48,340 bases of DNA, from contig JADJIB010000012.1 of assembly GCA_016707175.1 (NCBI GenBank), forward strand, positions 1 through 48,340, written 5' to 3'. Shown here piece by piece: positions 34,580 through 44,326 of the stretch (positions are counted from its first letter, which is position 1; every line of letters starts with the position of its first letter). The DNA comes from Candidatus Phosphoribacter hodrii (lineage in GTDB: Bacteria; Actinomycetota; Actinomycetes; Actinomycetales; Dermatophilaceae). The position numbers were made by a program, and so were the translations under genes. Below the pieces are notes generated by a model that saw only the letters and a list, made by a program, of their open reading frames with translations, made no database searches and was not told where the DNA came from.

Positions 34580-34966
34580 ATGAGTGAAGAGGTCGCGCGC
34601 GGGAGCTTCGAGATCACGATGACCCCGGGGGAGGGGGTGCTTGACGGCACGGGCCGATTCGACTTCGTCAAGACGTGGAGCGGTGACCTCACGGCTGAAG
34701 GCGCGGGTGCGATGTTCTCTGCCGGTGACCCCGCCGCCGGCGCCGCGGGTTACGTCGCGATTGAGACGGTCCGCGGAACTCTTGCTGGTCGCGAGGGCGG
34801 CTTCGCGCTGCTGCAGCGAGGCCTGATGCTTCCCGACGGGATCAGCCTGGAGTACGTCGTCGCGCCCGGGTCGGGCACGGGCGAGCTGGTGGGCATCACC
34901 GGGACGCTGGACCTGGACACCAGCAACGGGCATTCCTGGGAGCTCACCTTCCAGCTCCCGGACTGA
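34580..34966 (+). CDS. DUF3224 domain-containing protein
   Basis: A 128-residue beta-rich protein from ATG 34580. The family marks are FDFVKTWSGDLTAEGAGAMF, GYVAIETVRGTLAGREGGFA and LVGITGTLDLDTSNGHSWEL. The fold is a small barrel resembling allene oxide cyclase-like proteins; its function is unknown. It is probably a single-gene unit. Confidence 0.9.
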   Translation: MSEEVARGSFEITMTPGEGVLDGTGRFDFVKTWSGDLTAEGAGAMFSAGDPAAGAAGYVAIETVRGTLAGREGGFALLQRGLMLPDGISLEYVVAPGSGTGELVGITGTLDLDTSNGHSWELTFQLPD

Positions 34967-35026
34967 CCCGGCGACGTGAGAGCGGCTCGCTCCCAGGTCA
35001 AGGGCGAACCACGTCGGATCAGGTCG

Positions 35027-35656
35027 TCAGCCGAGCGGGGTCGGGTCCGAGCAGGCGATCCGCTGCAGCGGGAACGCCACTGAGCGGGCGAGGGTGGGCG
35101 CGCCGCCGGAGGTGTTCTGGGGCCTCACGTTCGCCGGAAGGACGCTGGCCGGGACGTAGCCGACGCACAGCCGAACGGTCTTCGGTGGGGACGGCAGGCT
35201 GACGGCCTTGTCGCCGTCCAGGTCAGAGAAGGGGACGAACGGCCGGGCCACGATCAGCGTCCCTTCCGACGTCGCGTGCGGGGCCACCTCCACCACGCCG
35301 GTGGCGGGCGCCTGCACGTATTGCAGGTCTTGGCGGACCGGGAAGAAGATCAGCGCCAGCGCCACCCCGTCGCGGGAACCGTCAGGAACCGCGGAAACCG
35401 TCGGATGGGCCGGGTCTGAGGCGAGCGCGGGCGGGGCCGATGCAGCCCAGAGGGCCTCGCCGAGGGTGTTCTCGACGCGATAACTGATGCGCACCTGCGT
35501 GGCCTGAACGTCGATCTTGGCCACCACCCGGACGTCGGTGTTCGCCGCGTCCTTGGTGATGTCGACGGGGCTGGCCACGGCGCAACCCGACACAGGGGCC
35601 AGCAGCGCCGCCAGGACACCCCACCGTTGCCAGCGGGCACGTGAGCGTTTGATCAC
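35027..35656 (-). CDS. Predicted lipoprotein
   Basis: A 209-residue exported protein. The basic start MIKRSRARWQRWGVLAALLA is followed by the lipobox VSGC at residues 22-25, so it is probably anchored by a lipidated Cys. The mature part (DVQATQVRISYRVENTLGEA, LALIFFPVRQDLQYVQAPAT, TVRLCVGYVPASVLPANVRP) is beta-rich with two cysteines that could form a disulfide. I do not recognise a family. It faces away from the aldo/keto reductase; the 260 bp between them hold only one CGGCATAC copy. Confidence 0.75.
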   Translation of the reverse strand: MIKRSRARWQRWGVLAALLAPVSGCAVASPVDITKDAANTDVRVVAKIDVQATQVRISYRVENTLGEALWAASAPPALASDPAHPTVSAVPDGSRDGVALALIFFPVRQDLQYVQAPATGVVEVAPHATSEGTLIVARPFVPFSDLDGDKAVSLPSPPKTVRLCVGYVPASVLPANVRPQNTSGGAPTLARSVAFPLQRIACSDPTPLG

Positions 35657-35918
35657 TGGTGCTCCTCCTGGGCCGGCCCATGCCCTGCCTCAACCCATTC
35701 GCGGGCTCGCGCAGCGGACGGTCCGCCTCGTCAGCTTAGTTCGACTCGCGACCGCTCCCTCCCGACGCGATGCCCTCCAACCCGCCGGATGACGATGGGG
35801 GGTACTCGTGGTGCCTGGAACGACGAGGACTCCCGGCGCACGGCATACCCCTCTAGCGTCGTGGAGGCGGCCACCCACGGGCCGGACCTACCGACGATCT
35901 CTCCGCAAAGGACCACAG

Positions 35919-36911
35919 ATGCACACTCGACTGCTCGGGCAGGGCCTCGAAGTCTCCGCCGTGGGCCTCGGCTGCATGGGCATGTCCCAGAGCTACGGCC
36001 CCAACCCCGGTGACCGGGACGACATGATCGGCGTGATCCGGTATGCCGTCGAAACGGCGGGGATCACGTTCTTCGACACTGCCGAGGTCTACGGGCCGTT
36101 TGTCAACGAGGAGCTCGTCGGGGACGCGCTGCGGCCGCTGCGCGATCGCGTCGTCATCGCCACGAAGTTCGGTTTCGACCTCGACGCTGACGGCGGCAAC
36201 CATGGCTTGAACTCGCGGCCCGAGCGGATCCGTCAGGTCGCGGACGCGTCGCTGCAGCGGCTGGGCACGGAGGTCATCGACCTCTTCTATCAGCACCGCG
36301 TCGACCCCAACGTCCCGATCGAGGAGGTGGCTGGCGCGGTCGGTGAGCTTGTCGCGGCCGGCAAGGTGCGCCACTTCGGGCTGTCCGAGGCGAGCGCGCG
36401 CACGATCCGACGCGCGCATGCCGTCCACCCGGTCACCGCTGTCCAGAGCGAGTACTCGCTGTGGACCCGCGACCCCGAGCCGGAGGTGCTGCCGACGTGC
36501 GCCGAGCTTGGCATCGGTTTCGTGCCGTTCAGCCCGCTGGGCAAGGGCTTCTTGACGGGGACGGTCGACACGTCGACGACCTTCAGCGCGGGTGACATCC
36601 GGGGCACCATCCCCCGGTTCGAGGCGGACAACCTCACGGCCAACCAGGCGCTCGTGGCGCGGGTGCGCAGCCTCGCCGACGCGAAGGGCTGCACGCCTGG
36701 GCAGGTCGCGCTGGCTTGGCTGCTGGCGCAAGGGCCGCGGATCGTGCCGATCCCCGGCACGCGTCGCCGCGAGCGGCTCGACGAGAACGCTGGCGCGACC
36801 ACGGTGAGCTTGAGCGCCGACGAGGTCGATGACCTGTCCGGGCTGGCGGCACGCATGGGGGTACAGGGCGAGCGTTACAACGACGGCGGCCTGTCGATGC
36901 TGGACCGCTGA
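35919..36911 (+). CDS. Aldo/keto reductase
   Basis: A 330-residue NADPH-dependent oxidoreductase from ATG 35919 (MHTRLLGQGLEVSAVGLGCM). The catalytic tetrad is visible: Asp and Tyr in ITFFDTAEVYG, Lys in VIATKFGFD and His in LFYQHRVDP. The NADPH site is IVPIPGTRRRERLDENAGAT. This is the AKR13/YakC-like group that reduces aldehydes or ketones; the physiological substrate is unknown. A strong hairpin follows. It is separate from the convergent CoA-transferase genes. Confidence 0.92.
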   Translation: MHTRLLGQGLEVSAVGLGCMGMSQSYGPNPGDRDDMIGVIRYAVETAGITFFDTAEVYGPFVNEELVGDALRPLRDRVVIATKFGFDLDADGGNHGLNSRPERIRQVADASLQRLGTEVIDLFYQHRVDPNVPIEEVAGAVGELVAAGKVRHFGLSEASARTIRRAHAVHPVTAVQSEYSLWTRDPEPEVLPTCAELGIGFVPFSPLGKGFLTGTVDTSTTFSAGDIRGTIPRFEADNLTANQALVARVRSLADAKGCTPGQVALAWLLAQGPRIVPIPGTRRRERLDENAGATTVSLSADEVDDLSGLAARMGVQGERYNDGGLSMLDR

Positions 36912-36934
36912 CCGCTGAGTCGTCTGAGTCGTCT

Positions 36935-36978
36935 GAGTCGTCCGGGGCGTGGCGCCGTTGCAACGCCCCGGACGACTC
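36935..36978. terminator. Bidirectional terminator between the AKR and CoA-transferase genes
   Basis: GAGTCGTCCGGGGCGT (36935-36950) and its complement (36963-36978) form a perfect 16-bp stem between convergent genes. GAGTCGTCT is repeated in tandem just before it, and GGGACTGAGCACGG-like units are repeated just after it. Confidence 0.82.
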
Positions 36979-37030
36979 ACCCGGGCGACTGAGCACGGGG
37001 GACTGAGCACGGGGGACTCGGCAGCGTCTA

Positions 37031-37663
37031 TCAAGCCACCGCGATGTCGACGCCGGTCTTCTCGCGCACCTCATCAACGCTCACGCCCGGCGCCAGCTCG
37101 ACCAACCGCAACCCATCCGCCGTCACGTCCAACACGGCCAAATCGGTGATGATCCGGTCCACAACCCGCCGACCCGTGAGCGGCAACGTGTTGGTCTGCA
37201 GGATCTTCGGGCTCCCGTCTCGAGCCACATGTTCCATCAGCACGATGACCCGCCGCGCACCGTGCACGAGATCCATCGCGCCGCCCATGCCTTTGACCAG
37301 CTTGCCGGGAACGACCCAGTTGGACAGGTCCCCGTCGGCGCTCACCTGCATCGCGCCCAGAATGGCGACGTCGACCTTGCCGGACCGGATCATGCCGAAG
37401 CTGGCGGCCGAGTCGAAGAAGGACGCCCCAACGGTCGTGCTCACCGTTTCCTTCCCGGCGTTGATCAGGTCGGCGTCCTCATCGCCCTCCAGGGGATAAG
37501 GACCCAACCCGAGGATCCCGTTCTCGGACTGCAGCACGATGTGCACACCCGCAGGGACCTGGCCGGGCACGAGCGTTGGCAGCCCGATCCCCAAGTTGAC
37601 GTAGTCACCATCGTTCAGCTCTGCCGCCGCTCGGGCCGCCATGTCGGTTCGAGACCACGCCAT
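37031..37663 (-). CDS. scoB: 3-oxoacid CoA-transferase subunit B
   Basis: The 210-residue beta subunit of succinyl-CoA:3-ketoacid CoA-transferase. The catalytic glutamate is E47 in QSENGILGLGP. GKVDVAILGAMQVSADGDLS, NWVVPGKLVKGMGGAMDLV and TLPLTGRRVVDRIITDLAVL are family-typical. The start ATG shares its A with the TGA of subunit A. With subunit A it would move CoA from succinyl-CoA to acetoacetate, giving acetoacetyl-CoA for thiolysis. That is the step expected after acetone carboxylation by the upstream genes. Confidence 0.95.
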   Translation of the reverse strand: MAWSRTDMAARAAAELNDGDYVNLGIGLPTLVPGQVPAGVHIVLQSENGILGLGPYPLEGDEDADLINAGKETVSTTVGASFFDSAASFGMIRSGKVDVAILGAMQVSADGDLSNWVVPGKLVKGMGGAMDLVHGARRVIVLMEHVARDGSPKILQTNTLPLTGRRVVDRIITDLAVLDVTADGLRLVELAPGVSVDEVREKTGVDIAVA

Positions 37664-38448
37664 CAGTTCTGACCTCCTGCGGGCTGCTGCACGGTGAGCC
37701 GCTCAATTCCCTTGTCCTGCGCCTGTTCCGGCGTCAGGGCCAGCACCCGCTGCACAAAGATGCCCGGCAGATGAATCTCGTCGGGGTCCAGCTCCCCGGG
37801 CTCCACGAGGTGCTCGACCTCGGCGATGGTGATCTTCGCGGCCATGGCACACAGCGGGTTGAAGTTGCGCGCAGCCTTGCGGAAGATCAGGTTGCCGTGC
37901 CGGTCCCCACGCCACGCGCGGACGAGGGCGAAGTCCGGGCGCAGGCCGGTCTCCAACACCCAGTCGCGCTCGACCCCGTCGACAGTGAACGTCCGCGTCG
38001 GCTTCGGCTCCGAGGCCACCAGCACGGCGCCGGTCGCGGAGTGCCGAATCGGCAGCCCTCCGTCGGCGACCTGAGTGCCCGACCCGGTGAGCGTGTAGAA
38101 CCCGGCGATGCCCGAGCCCCCGGCGCGCAGCCGCTCGGCCAGAGTGCCCTGCGGCGTCAGCTCAATGTCCACTTCGCCATAGAGATACTGCCGCTCCAGC
38201 TCCTTGTTCTCCCCGACGTAGGACGCGATCAGCCGCGACAGCTGCCGGTTCTCCAAGAGCAGCGAGTTGCCCACGCCGGCTATGCCGCAGTTGTTGGAGA
38301 TCAATGTGATGTCGCGAGATCCCCTCAGCTGCAACGCTTTTAACAACACGGAGGGTATGCCGCACACGCCGAATCCGCCGGTGGCCAGGGTCACCCCGTC
38401 ACCAATGTCGGCGACCGCGTCGGCAGCCGACTCCACAACCTTGTCCAT
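37663..38448 (-). CDS. scoA: 3-oxoacid CoA-transferase subunit A
   Basis: A 261-residue alpha subunit from ATG 38448 (MDKVVESAADAVADIGDGVT). TLATGGFGVCGIPSVLLKAL is the CoA-binding glycine loop (G-G-F-G-x-x-G-x-P). SNNCGIAGVGNSLLLENRQL, ASYVGENKELERQYLYGEVD and GGSGIAGFYTLTGSGTQVAD are conserved. The start overlaps the stop of the preceding unknown gene (TGATG), and the stop overlaps subunit B, so three genes are coupled. Confidence 0.95.
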   Translation of the reverse strand: MDKVVESAADAVADIGDGVTLATGGFGVCGIPSVLLKALQLRGSRDITLISNNCGIAGVGNSLLLENRQLSRLIASYVGENKELERQYLYGEVDIELTPQGTLAERLRAGGSGIAGFYTLTGSGTQVADGGLPIRHSATGAVLVASEPKPTRTFTVDGVERDWVLETGLRPDFALVRAWRGDRHGNLIFRKAARNFNPLCAMAAKITIAEVEHLVEPGELDPDEIHLPGIFVQRVLALTPEQAQDKGIERLTVQQPAGGQN

Positions 38449-39251
38449 CAGGACCCATCCGAGTTCAACAGGGTGATGCGCTCCAGCACCGTCTCCGGGT
38501 GCGCCTGCGCCGGCACGTGCGTCAGCCACAGCTCGGCCGGGGCCGGGGCGCCGGGGTCCTCGGCCAACCAGAAGCTGTCCGGTATGACGGCCGCGGAGGC
38601 ATCGCCGTCAACCTCAAGCCCCTCGTCCGTGCGCAGAGCAAGATCCAGCGCCAAGTGGCGCGCAACATTCGTGATGGCCGAGTAGTCCGCCAACCGCTCG
38701 GCCGCTTCGAGCTCGGCGGTGTCCCCCTCGGTATGCCGCGCATCGAGCAGGACCAGGCTCAGCGGCATACTGCCGAGCTTGCCGAGCCACTCCGCGAGGT
38801 ACATCGACGCCGAATCGGCTTGATCTGCACTGACATTCGCAACGTCGGTGCCCGCGATCGCGTGTGCCCGCATGAGGAATCGCGCGGGGGAGGGCACCGC
38901 GAGCGTGACCTCTCGACGGACCGCGTCGCCCGCCGTGCGAATGGTGACCGAGGCGAAGTCGAGCAGTTCAGGGCTCGCCAACAGCGTGCGCAGCGCGTAA
39001 CCGGTGCGCGATCGGGCCGCCATCTCGCCGATGAGGCCCGGCACGCGCGCCGCGCCGGCGAACAGCAGGGCCCCGGCGTCGAGATACAGCGCATCAGGAT
39101 CCAGCAGCGCCTGCACCTGCCGCAGGTAGCCGACCAACGCGGGCAGGTCAGTCCACGGAATCGGCGCACCTTGCAGGAGCACCGCGGATCCGTAGTCCGC
39201 GTGGTCGAGGATCAGCGGAACGGCGCGTCCGCTGAGGGAGGTGATGGTCAT
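38448..39251 (-). CDS. Uncharacterised protein coupled to the CoA-transferase in the acetone cluster
   Basis: A 267-residue soluble protein from ATG 39251 (MTITSLSGRAVPLILDHADY). I recognise no family. Visible features are DHADYGSAVLLQGAPIPWTD, DPDALYLDAGALLFAGAARV, LAVPSPARFLMRAHAIAGTD and AELWLTHVPAQAHPETVLER. The Asp/Glu-rich second half and the lack of a membrane segment suggest a cytoplasmic accessory or enzyme. It lies after acxB, behind a hairpin and two CGGCATAC copies, and its stop overlaps scoA, so it is probably co-transcribed with scoAB. A role in acetone or acetoacetate metabolism is inferred only from position. Confidence 0.7.
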   Translation of the reverse strand: MTITSLSGRAVPLILDHADYGSAVLLQGAPIPWTDLPALVGYLRQVQALLDPDALYLDAGALLFAGAARVPGLIGEMAARSRTGYALRTLLASPELLDFASVTIRTAGDAVRREVTLAVPSPARFLMRAHAIAGTDVANVSADQADSASMYLAEWLGKLGSMPLSLVLLDARHTEGDTAELEAAERLADYSAITNVARHLALDLALRTDEGLEVDGDASAAVIPDSFWLAEDPGAPAPAELWLTHVPAQAHPETVLERITLLNSDGS

Positions 39252-39327
39252 GGTCGGCCTTCCGACGTCGGCGTATGCCGTGGGCGCACGTTGTATGCCG
39301 TGCGCACACGTGGGTGGGACTGCGGAG

Positions 39328-39363
39328 GCGTGGGCGGGCCGGGGAGGGGGTGCCCGCCCACGC
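39328..39363 (-). terminator. Hairpin after acxB
   Basis: GCGTGGGCGGG (39328-39338) pairs perfectly with CCCGCCCACGC (39353-39363), 8 bp after the acxB stop. It may partly end the carboxylase transcript before the unknown gene and scoAB. Confidence 0.75.
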
Positions 39364-39370
39364 TTCCCGA

Positions 39371-41672
39371 TCAGGTGAGGCGGTTGACGACCTCGCCGTG
39401 CTTCGCCTCCAGCTCGCGCAGCTGGCGTTCCAGGCGCTCGATCTTCACCTCGCGGCGGTCGGGCACCATGATGATCGGCAGCTCCTTGAGCGGGCCAACG
39501 ACGCGCTTGGGGCCGTCGATCGTGAACTCGGTGGCGGTGATCTCCTCCACGTCACCCCACGACCCGTAGTAGAGAAGGTCCTTCGGCGGCTCCGTGGTGA
39601 CGAACTCGGCGCAGAACTCGTCGAACGGCTTGCCCCGCTGCAAGCGCGCCTGGCGGGCCTCCGCTCGGGCCTGCTGCGTGCCCGCGACATCGAGCCGGAA
39701 GTTCTTCGGGGTCGTAACGCACCGCGAAGATCGACTCGGCCACGTGCTGGGTGATCCGACCCAGCTCCGCGTCCTTGACGACGGATTCGGGCAGCCGCTC
39801 CAGCGGATCGCCATAGCCGCCACCGGCGCCCTGGCTGATCATGTAGAGCTCGCCGTCCTTGGCGATGTCGAACTGCAGACCCATGTGGTACGTCATGTAA
39901 CGCCCGTCCTCGAACGGCCGCTCATTCATGACCTTCTCGATCGACAGGTCGAACTTCTTGTTGTCCTGACGAATGTGCTCGTAGACGTTCGTGCCCTTGA
40001 CCATCGCGAGCGGGTAGGCGCCGCAGCCGTATCCGCCGTACATGCCGTAGATCGAGGAGAACTTCGATCCCGAGGTCACGGTCATGAAGCCCCACTGGGC
40101 GGTGCCCTCGGCGGCGACGATCATCTCGTAACCCATGCCGCCGTTGAACTTGCCGAAGCCCATGTTGTCGCGGACCAGGCGCTTGGAGACCAGCTGCATG
40201 AAGGGAACTTCCTCCTCCATGACCTCCTGCTCGGCGGTGTCGGCCATCGCGCAGAACAGCGGCGAGACCGCGTCCTCGCCGTCGCGGAACGGCTTGGCTC
40301 CACCCGGCATACCGTTGAGGTCTGCACACAGGTTGCCGACCATGTCGCCGTGCTGGGTGATGCCACCCCAGAGGAAGGTGTTGATCTGGTTGTACCAGTT
40401 GGCCACCACGTTGCTGTACTTGTGCGGGGTCGAGAACGACATCCGGCTGTAGAGCGCCTGGAAGGCAGAGAAGCCGCGGAAGCTGGCCTGCAGCGACTGA
40501 CCCATCGGCGCGTCGTAGGACGCATCCGCCCAGGTGCCCTCGTCCGAGATGATCTCGATGCAGCTCATCGCCGAGGTGCAGCGCGGCAGGTCCGGCCACC
40601 AGAAGGCGAGGATCGCCTGCATCATCATCGACTTCACCGAGCACAACGGCGAGTTGATCGCCCGGTTGAGGATCTCCGGGCCGGTGCCGCGCAGGTCGAC
40701 CACCATCGAGTCACCCTTGACGGTGACCTTGCAGGCGATCTTGATGAGGATGTTCTCCTTGAGCGTCGAGTCCATGAACTGGTCGAATCGGTAGGTGCCA
40801 TCAGGCAATTCACCGATCCGCCGGCGCACCTCGACGTCAACATCCTCGACCGTCGTGCGCAGCGCGCCGACGAAGGTGTCGACCCCGACCTCGTCGATGA
40901 CCTTGTCGATGCGCTCCATGATCTTGCGCACGGCGGTGATCTTGACCTTGAGGTCGGCCAGCTGCAGCTTCGGGTCACGCACCGAGTGCTGCAGGAAGGT
41001 GAGCAGGTCGCGGCGCAGGTGACCCGCCTCGACGATCTTGAACGGGCTCATCCGCAGACCGTCGTCGAACGGCGTCTCGGAACCGGACGGCATACCTCCG
41101 GGCTCGCAGGCACCGTTCTCGCCCTCGTGGATCGTGGCCGCCACCCAGGCGATGATCTCGCCGTCGCGCATGATCGGCATGATCATCGACTGGTCGGTGT
41201 TGTGGACGTTGCCGAAGCGAGCATCGTTGTGAATGAAGCCATCTCCGGGGTTGACGCCCACGGTCGGCTCGTTCTTCCAGTACTTGTTGATGTACCGGAT
41301 CGGGTGGTGCAGGATCGCGCTGAACGCGATGACCCCGTGGCAGGACAGGTAGGCGACGTCGCCGGCCGCGGTGTAGATCGCGGTGGTGAGGTCACCCCAC
41401 TTCGCGCCGGGTGCGGCCCCTTGGGCCTCGCACATTTCGTAACCCTCGTCCAGGGCCCCGGCGATCCGCTTACGGATCCGCTCGACCTGCATCCGGTCGA
41501 CACCCTCCGCGAGGACGATCTCCTCGAGGTCCGAGCGCGGCGCGATGCTGTGGTCGCGCATGATCTCGGGGTCCGGGCCGAGGAATAGGGTGGTGTCGTC
41601 CATGAAGCGGTCGACCCATTCCTGCTCTTGCACAGTCAGTTTGGTGGCGGGGCTTTCATCAATGGCAGTCAT
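39371..41672 (-). CDS. acxB: Acetone carboxylase alpha subunit (HyuB type; one frameshift)
   Basis: A HyuB-family subunit of about 767 residues from ATG 41672 (MTAIDESPATKLTVQEQEWV), close to the 776 residues of known AcxB. Typical segments are FGNVHNTDQSMIMPIMRDGE, HEGENGACEPGGMPSGSETP, AINSPLCSVKSMMMQAILAF and GGGYGDPLERLPESVVKDAE. Near 39710 an extra C in GACCCCGAAG shifts the frame; removing it gives VRYDPKNFRLDVAG and the normal C-terminus ending EAKHGEVVNRLT. With AcxA and AcxC it carboxylates acetone to acetoacetate using ATP and bicarbonate. This subunit is thought to hold the carboxylation site and metal. Confidence 0.92.
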
Positions 41673-41704
41673 GTCGTTGTCTCCTTGAGCGTGGTGGCGG
41701 CCGG

Positions 41705-43834
41705 TCAGTCCTGCAGGAACCAGACGGCGCCCTGCGACGTCGGCTCGAGCCGCCAACCGGGTTCGACGAGGAAGGTGGTGTTCTCCGTGGTGACGACAGC
41801 CGGGCCCGCGATCACTGCGTCGACCGTCAGCGCGGACTGGTCGAAGATCGGGGTCTCCAGCGGCTTGTCGTGATTGATGAAGTGCACGGAACGGGAGCCG
41901 ACCGAGGCCGGCCGGGTGCGCCCTTCGCTGCCAGTGAGCGGCTCGAAGTTGACTACGTCCCCATCGACGTATGCCGCGACGCGGACGGTGTTGCACCGGA
42001 TCCCCGCCTCCGGTGCCGCGCTGCTCGCGCCGAACCGGTGGCTGTACACATCACCGAAGGTCTTGATCATGGCCAGCACGTCGCCGACGCCATTCATCCG
42101 GTTGAGCTCGTCCAGCGTGACCGCCTGGGTGAGCAGCTGGTTGCCGTAACGCATGTCCAGCTCGAGGCGGAACTTCACGTCGGCACCGTCGAAGCCCTGG
42201 CGAATGAGGTCCTCGCGGCCCATGGCCTCGAGCTCCTCGACCACCGTGTTGAACTCCTGGTAGCCGTCGTAGAGGGCTCGGGTCGTCGCGTTGTACATCG
42301 TCACGTGAACGCCGCGCTCGTGGAAGTGCAGCTGCTTCATGTTCCCGGCGCCACAGGCCGAGAAGACCGACGAGAAGGGCGGCGCCAGAACGCGTTTGAT
42401 GCCGGCGTGCCGGGCGATGCCACAGGCGTGCAACGGCCCGTTGCCGCCATAGGCGAGCATGGTGAAGTCTTCCGGCAGGTAGCCGCGCACGCGCAGCTCC
42501 TTGCCGATGCCGATCGCCATCTGCTCGTCCACGCCGTCCTTGATCGCCTTGGCGACGGCGATCACGTCCATGTCGAGGTTGTCGCAGAGGGTCTCTTCGA
42601 CGGCGAACCGGGACCGCTTCGGGTTGAGCTTGATGTACCCGTTGGCGTAGTTGTCCGGGTCGAGGTAGCCCAGCAGCAGGTCCGCGTCGGTGACGGTGGG
42701 GCGCAGGCCACCACGGTCGTAACACGCGGGGCCCGGGCTGGACCCGGCCGACTCCGGCCCGATCTTGATCGAGTTGTGGATCCGGTCGTAGGACGCGATC
42801 GACCCACCGCCGGCACCGAGGGTGTCCAGGTGGACCATGGGCACCGAGACCAGCCAACGGTCGATCGTCGGCAGGAAGTCGTAGTGCTTGACGCCGCCCT
42901 CGGGCACCAGGCCGATGTCGAAGGACGTGCCACCCATGTCGGTGGAGATGACGTGGCCGACACCGGTTTCGCTTGACAGGTGCTCTGCCGCACCGACCCC
43001 GGCGATGGGGCCGGAGTGGATGGTCTGCAGCGCGTCGGTGGAGTTCATCTGCGCCATGCCACCGGAGTTGTGGATGACCAGCATCGGCTTGTCGTAGCCG
43101 AAGTCGCGCAGGTTCTGCGACAGCTGGCTGAGCGCGTGGAACATCGTCTCGTGCAGGAAGCCGTCGATGATGGTCGAGGTGGCGCGAACGTATTCGCCCT
43201 TGCGGCCGGAGACCTGGTGACCGAGCAGCAGCGGGATGGCGCCGAGCTCGTGCGGCGGGAACTCGTCGAGGAAGATCTCCTGGATGGCGAGCTCGTGCTC
43301 GGGGTTCTCGGTGGCGTTGACCAGCGAGACCACGAGGGCCTCGGCACCGGCGTTGACCAGCTCCCGAACCACTGACCGGACATCGTCCGGGTCGAGCCGA
43401 GCGACGACCTTGCCGGCTGAGTTGATGCGCTCCTTGACCGAGCGGATCATCGCCCGGGGGACGATCGGGTCGGGGCGCTCGGCAGCCGGAAGGTTCTGCT
43501 GCATCGAGTAGTCCAGGCCCTCGCCATAGCCACGGCCACGGGAGAGCGGGATTGCGTCCTCGAAGCCGTGGGTGACGATGGCGCCGACCTTGGGGCCCTT
43601 GTGCTCGATCAGGGCGTTGGTGCCCAGGGTCGTGGCGTACCGCACCGAGTCCACCTCGGACAGCACGGTGACCCGGTCGAGGTCGGCCCGCTTGCAGGCC
43701 AGGTCCAGCGCCTCGTTGAAGCCGAGCGCCAGGTTGTGGTGGGTGGTGAGGGCCTTTGCCTCGACGTACCGGTCGTCCCAGACGAAGAAGCAGTCGGTGA
43801 ACGTGCCGCCGATGTCGACGGAGATGCGCTTCAT
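41705..43834 (-). CDS. acxA: Acetone carboxylase beta subunit (HyuA type)
   Basis: A 709-residue HyuA-family subunit from ATG 43834 (MKRISVDIGGTFTDCFFVWD). The actin-like ATPase motifs are DIGGTFTD at the N-terminus (phosphate 1), VISTDMGGTSFDIG near residue 295 (phosphate 2) and MLAYGGNGPLHACGIARHAG near 465. SIKIGPESAGSSPGPACYDR is the usual hydantoinase/oxoprolinase block. It would phosphorylate acetone and bicarbonate with ATP for the alpha subunit. Its length matches AcxA (717 residues). It is 32 bp upstream of acxB. Confidence 0.93.
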   Translation of the reverse strand: MKRISVDIGGTFTDCFFVWDDRYVEAKALTTHHNLALGFNEALDLACKRADLDRVTVLSEVDSVRYATTLGTNALIEHKGPKVGAIVTHGFEDAIPLSRGRGYGEGLDYSMQQNLPAAERPDPIVPRAMIRSVKERINSAGKVVARLDPDDVRSVVRELVNAGAEALVVSLVNATENPEHELAIQEIFLDEFPPHELGAIPLLLGHQVSGRKGEYVRATSTIIDGFLHETMFHALSQLSQNLRDFGYDKPMLVIHNSGGMAQMNSTDALQTIHSGPIAGVGAAEHLSSETGVGHVISTDMGGTSFDIGLVPEGGVKHYDFLPTIDRWLVSVPMVHLDTLGAGGGSIASYDRIHNSIKIGPESAGSSPGPACYDRGGLRPTVTDADLLLGYLDPDNYANGYIKLNPKRSRFAVEETLCDNLDMDVIAVAKAIKDGVDEQMAIGIGKELRVRGYLPEDFTMLAYGGNGPLHACGIARHAGIKRVLAPPFSSVFSACGAGNMKQLHFHERGVHVTMYNATTRALYDGYQEFNTVVEELEAMGREDLIRQGFDGADVKFRLELDMRYGNQLLTQAVTLDELNRMNGVGDVLAMIKTFGDVYSHRFGASSAAPEAGIRCNTVRVAAYVDGDVVNFEPLTGSEGRTRPASVGSRSVHFINHDKPLETPIFDQSALTVDAVIAGPAVVTTENTTFLVEPGWRLEPTSQGAVWFLQD

Positions 43835-43853
43835 GGTGGTGTTCCTCTCGTCG

Positions 43854-44282
43854 TCAGCGGATGTGGCCAGTGGCCTTGTGATGTGCGGTGTACTTCTGGG
43901 CGTCGTCGCCGGGGCCGTAGTTGAAGACCTCTTCGGCGTCCAGGCCGGACTTCTCCCACTGGGCGCGCAGCGCGGCGACGTCGATCAACATGTCGATCGT
44001 CGGGGGGTGGCCCGGGGGGAGGTAGTCGGTCTCGATCTGGGTGCCGCAGCCGGGGCAGTAGTACTCGAGGATCCGGCAGTAGGTCGGGTCGGGCGAGAAG
44101 GTGTACTCGTACCGATTCGGGTCGATGATCGGCTGGTGGATCTCGCGGGGGTCGCGGTCGTAGACCAGGGTCCCCTTCTTGTAGGAGTCATGGGCATCGC
44201 CGATGTCCTGGCTGCACACTCGACAGGTCCACCGTTCGGTGTCCAGGTCGATCACCAGGTATTCGGTCATGGGAACTCGCAT
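43854..44282 (-). CDS. acxC: Acetone carboxylase gamma subunit
   Basis: A 142-residue small subunit from ATG 44282 (MRVPMTEYLVIDLDTERWTC), with AAGGA nine bases upstream; ATG 44270 is an alternative. Two Cys pairs, CRVC and CPGC in RILEYYCPGCGTQIETDYLP, form a probable zinc site. HQPIIDPNRYEYTFSPDPTY is characteristic of the acetone carboxylase gamma family (about 165 residues in Xanthobacter). The gene lies 19 bp before acxA in the same operon; gene order here is hyuA-like, C, A, B. Confidence 0.93.
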   Translation of the reverse strand: MRVPMTEYLVIDLDTERWTCRVCSQDIGDAHDSYKKGTLVYDRDPREIHQPIIDPNRYEYTFSPDPTYCRILEYYCPGCGTQIETDYLPPGHPPTIDMLIDVAALRAQWEKSGLDAEEVFNYGPGDDAQKYTAHHKATGHIR

Positions 44283-44326
44283 GGTGGTGAGTCCTTTCAG
44301 GGATGAGGAAGCCGCAGCCTGCGCGG

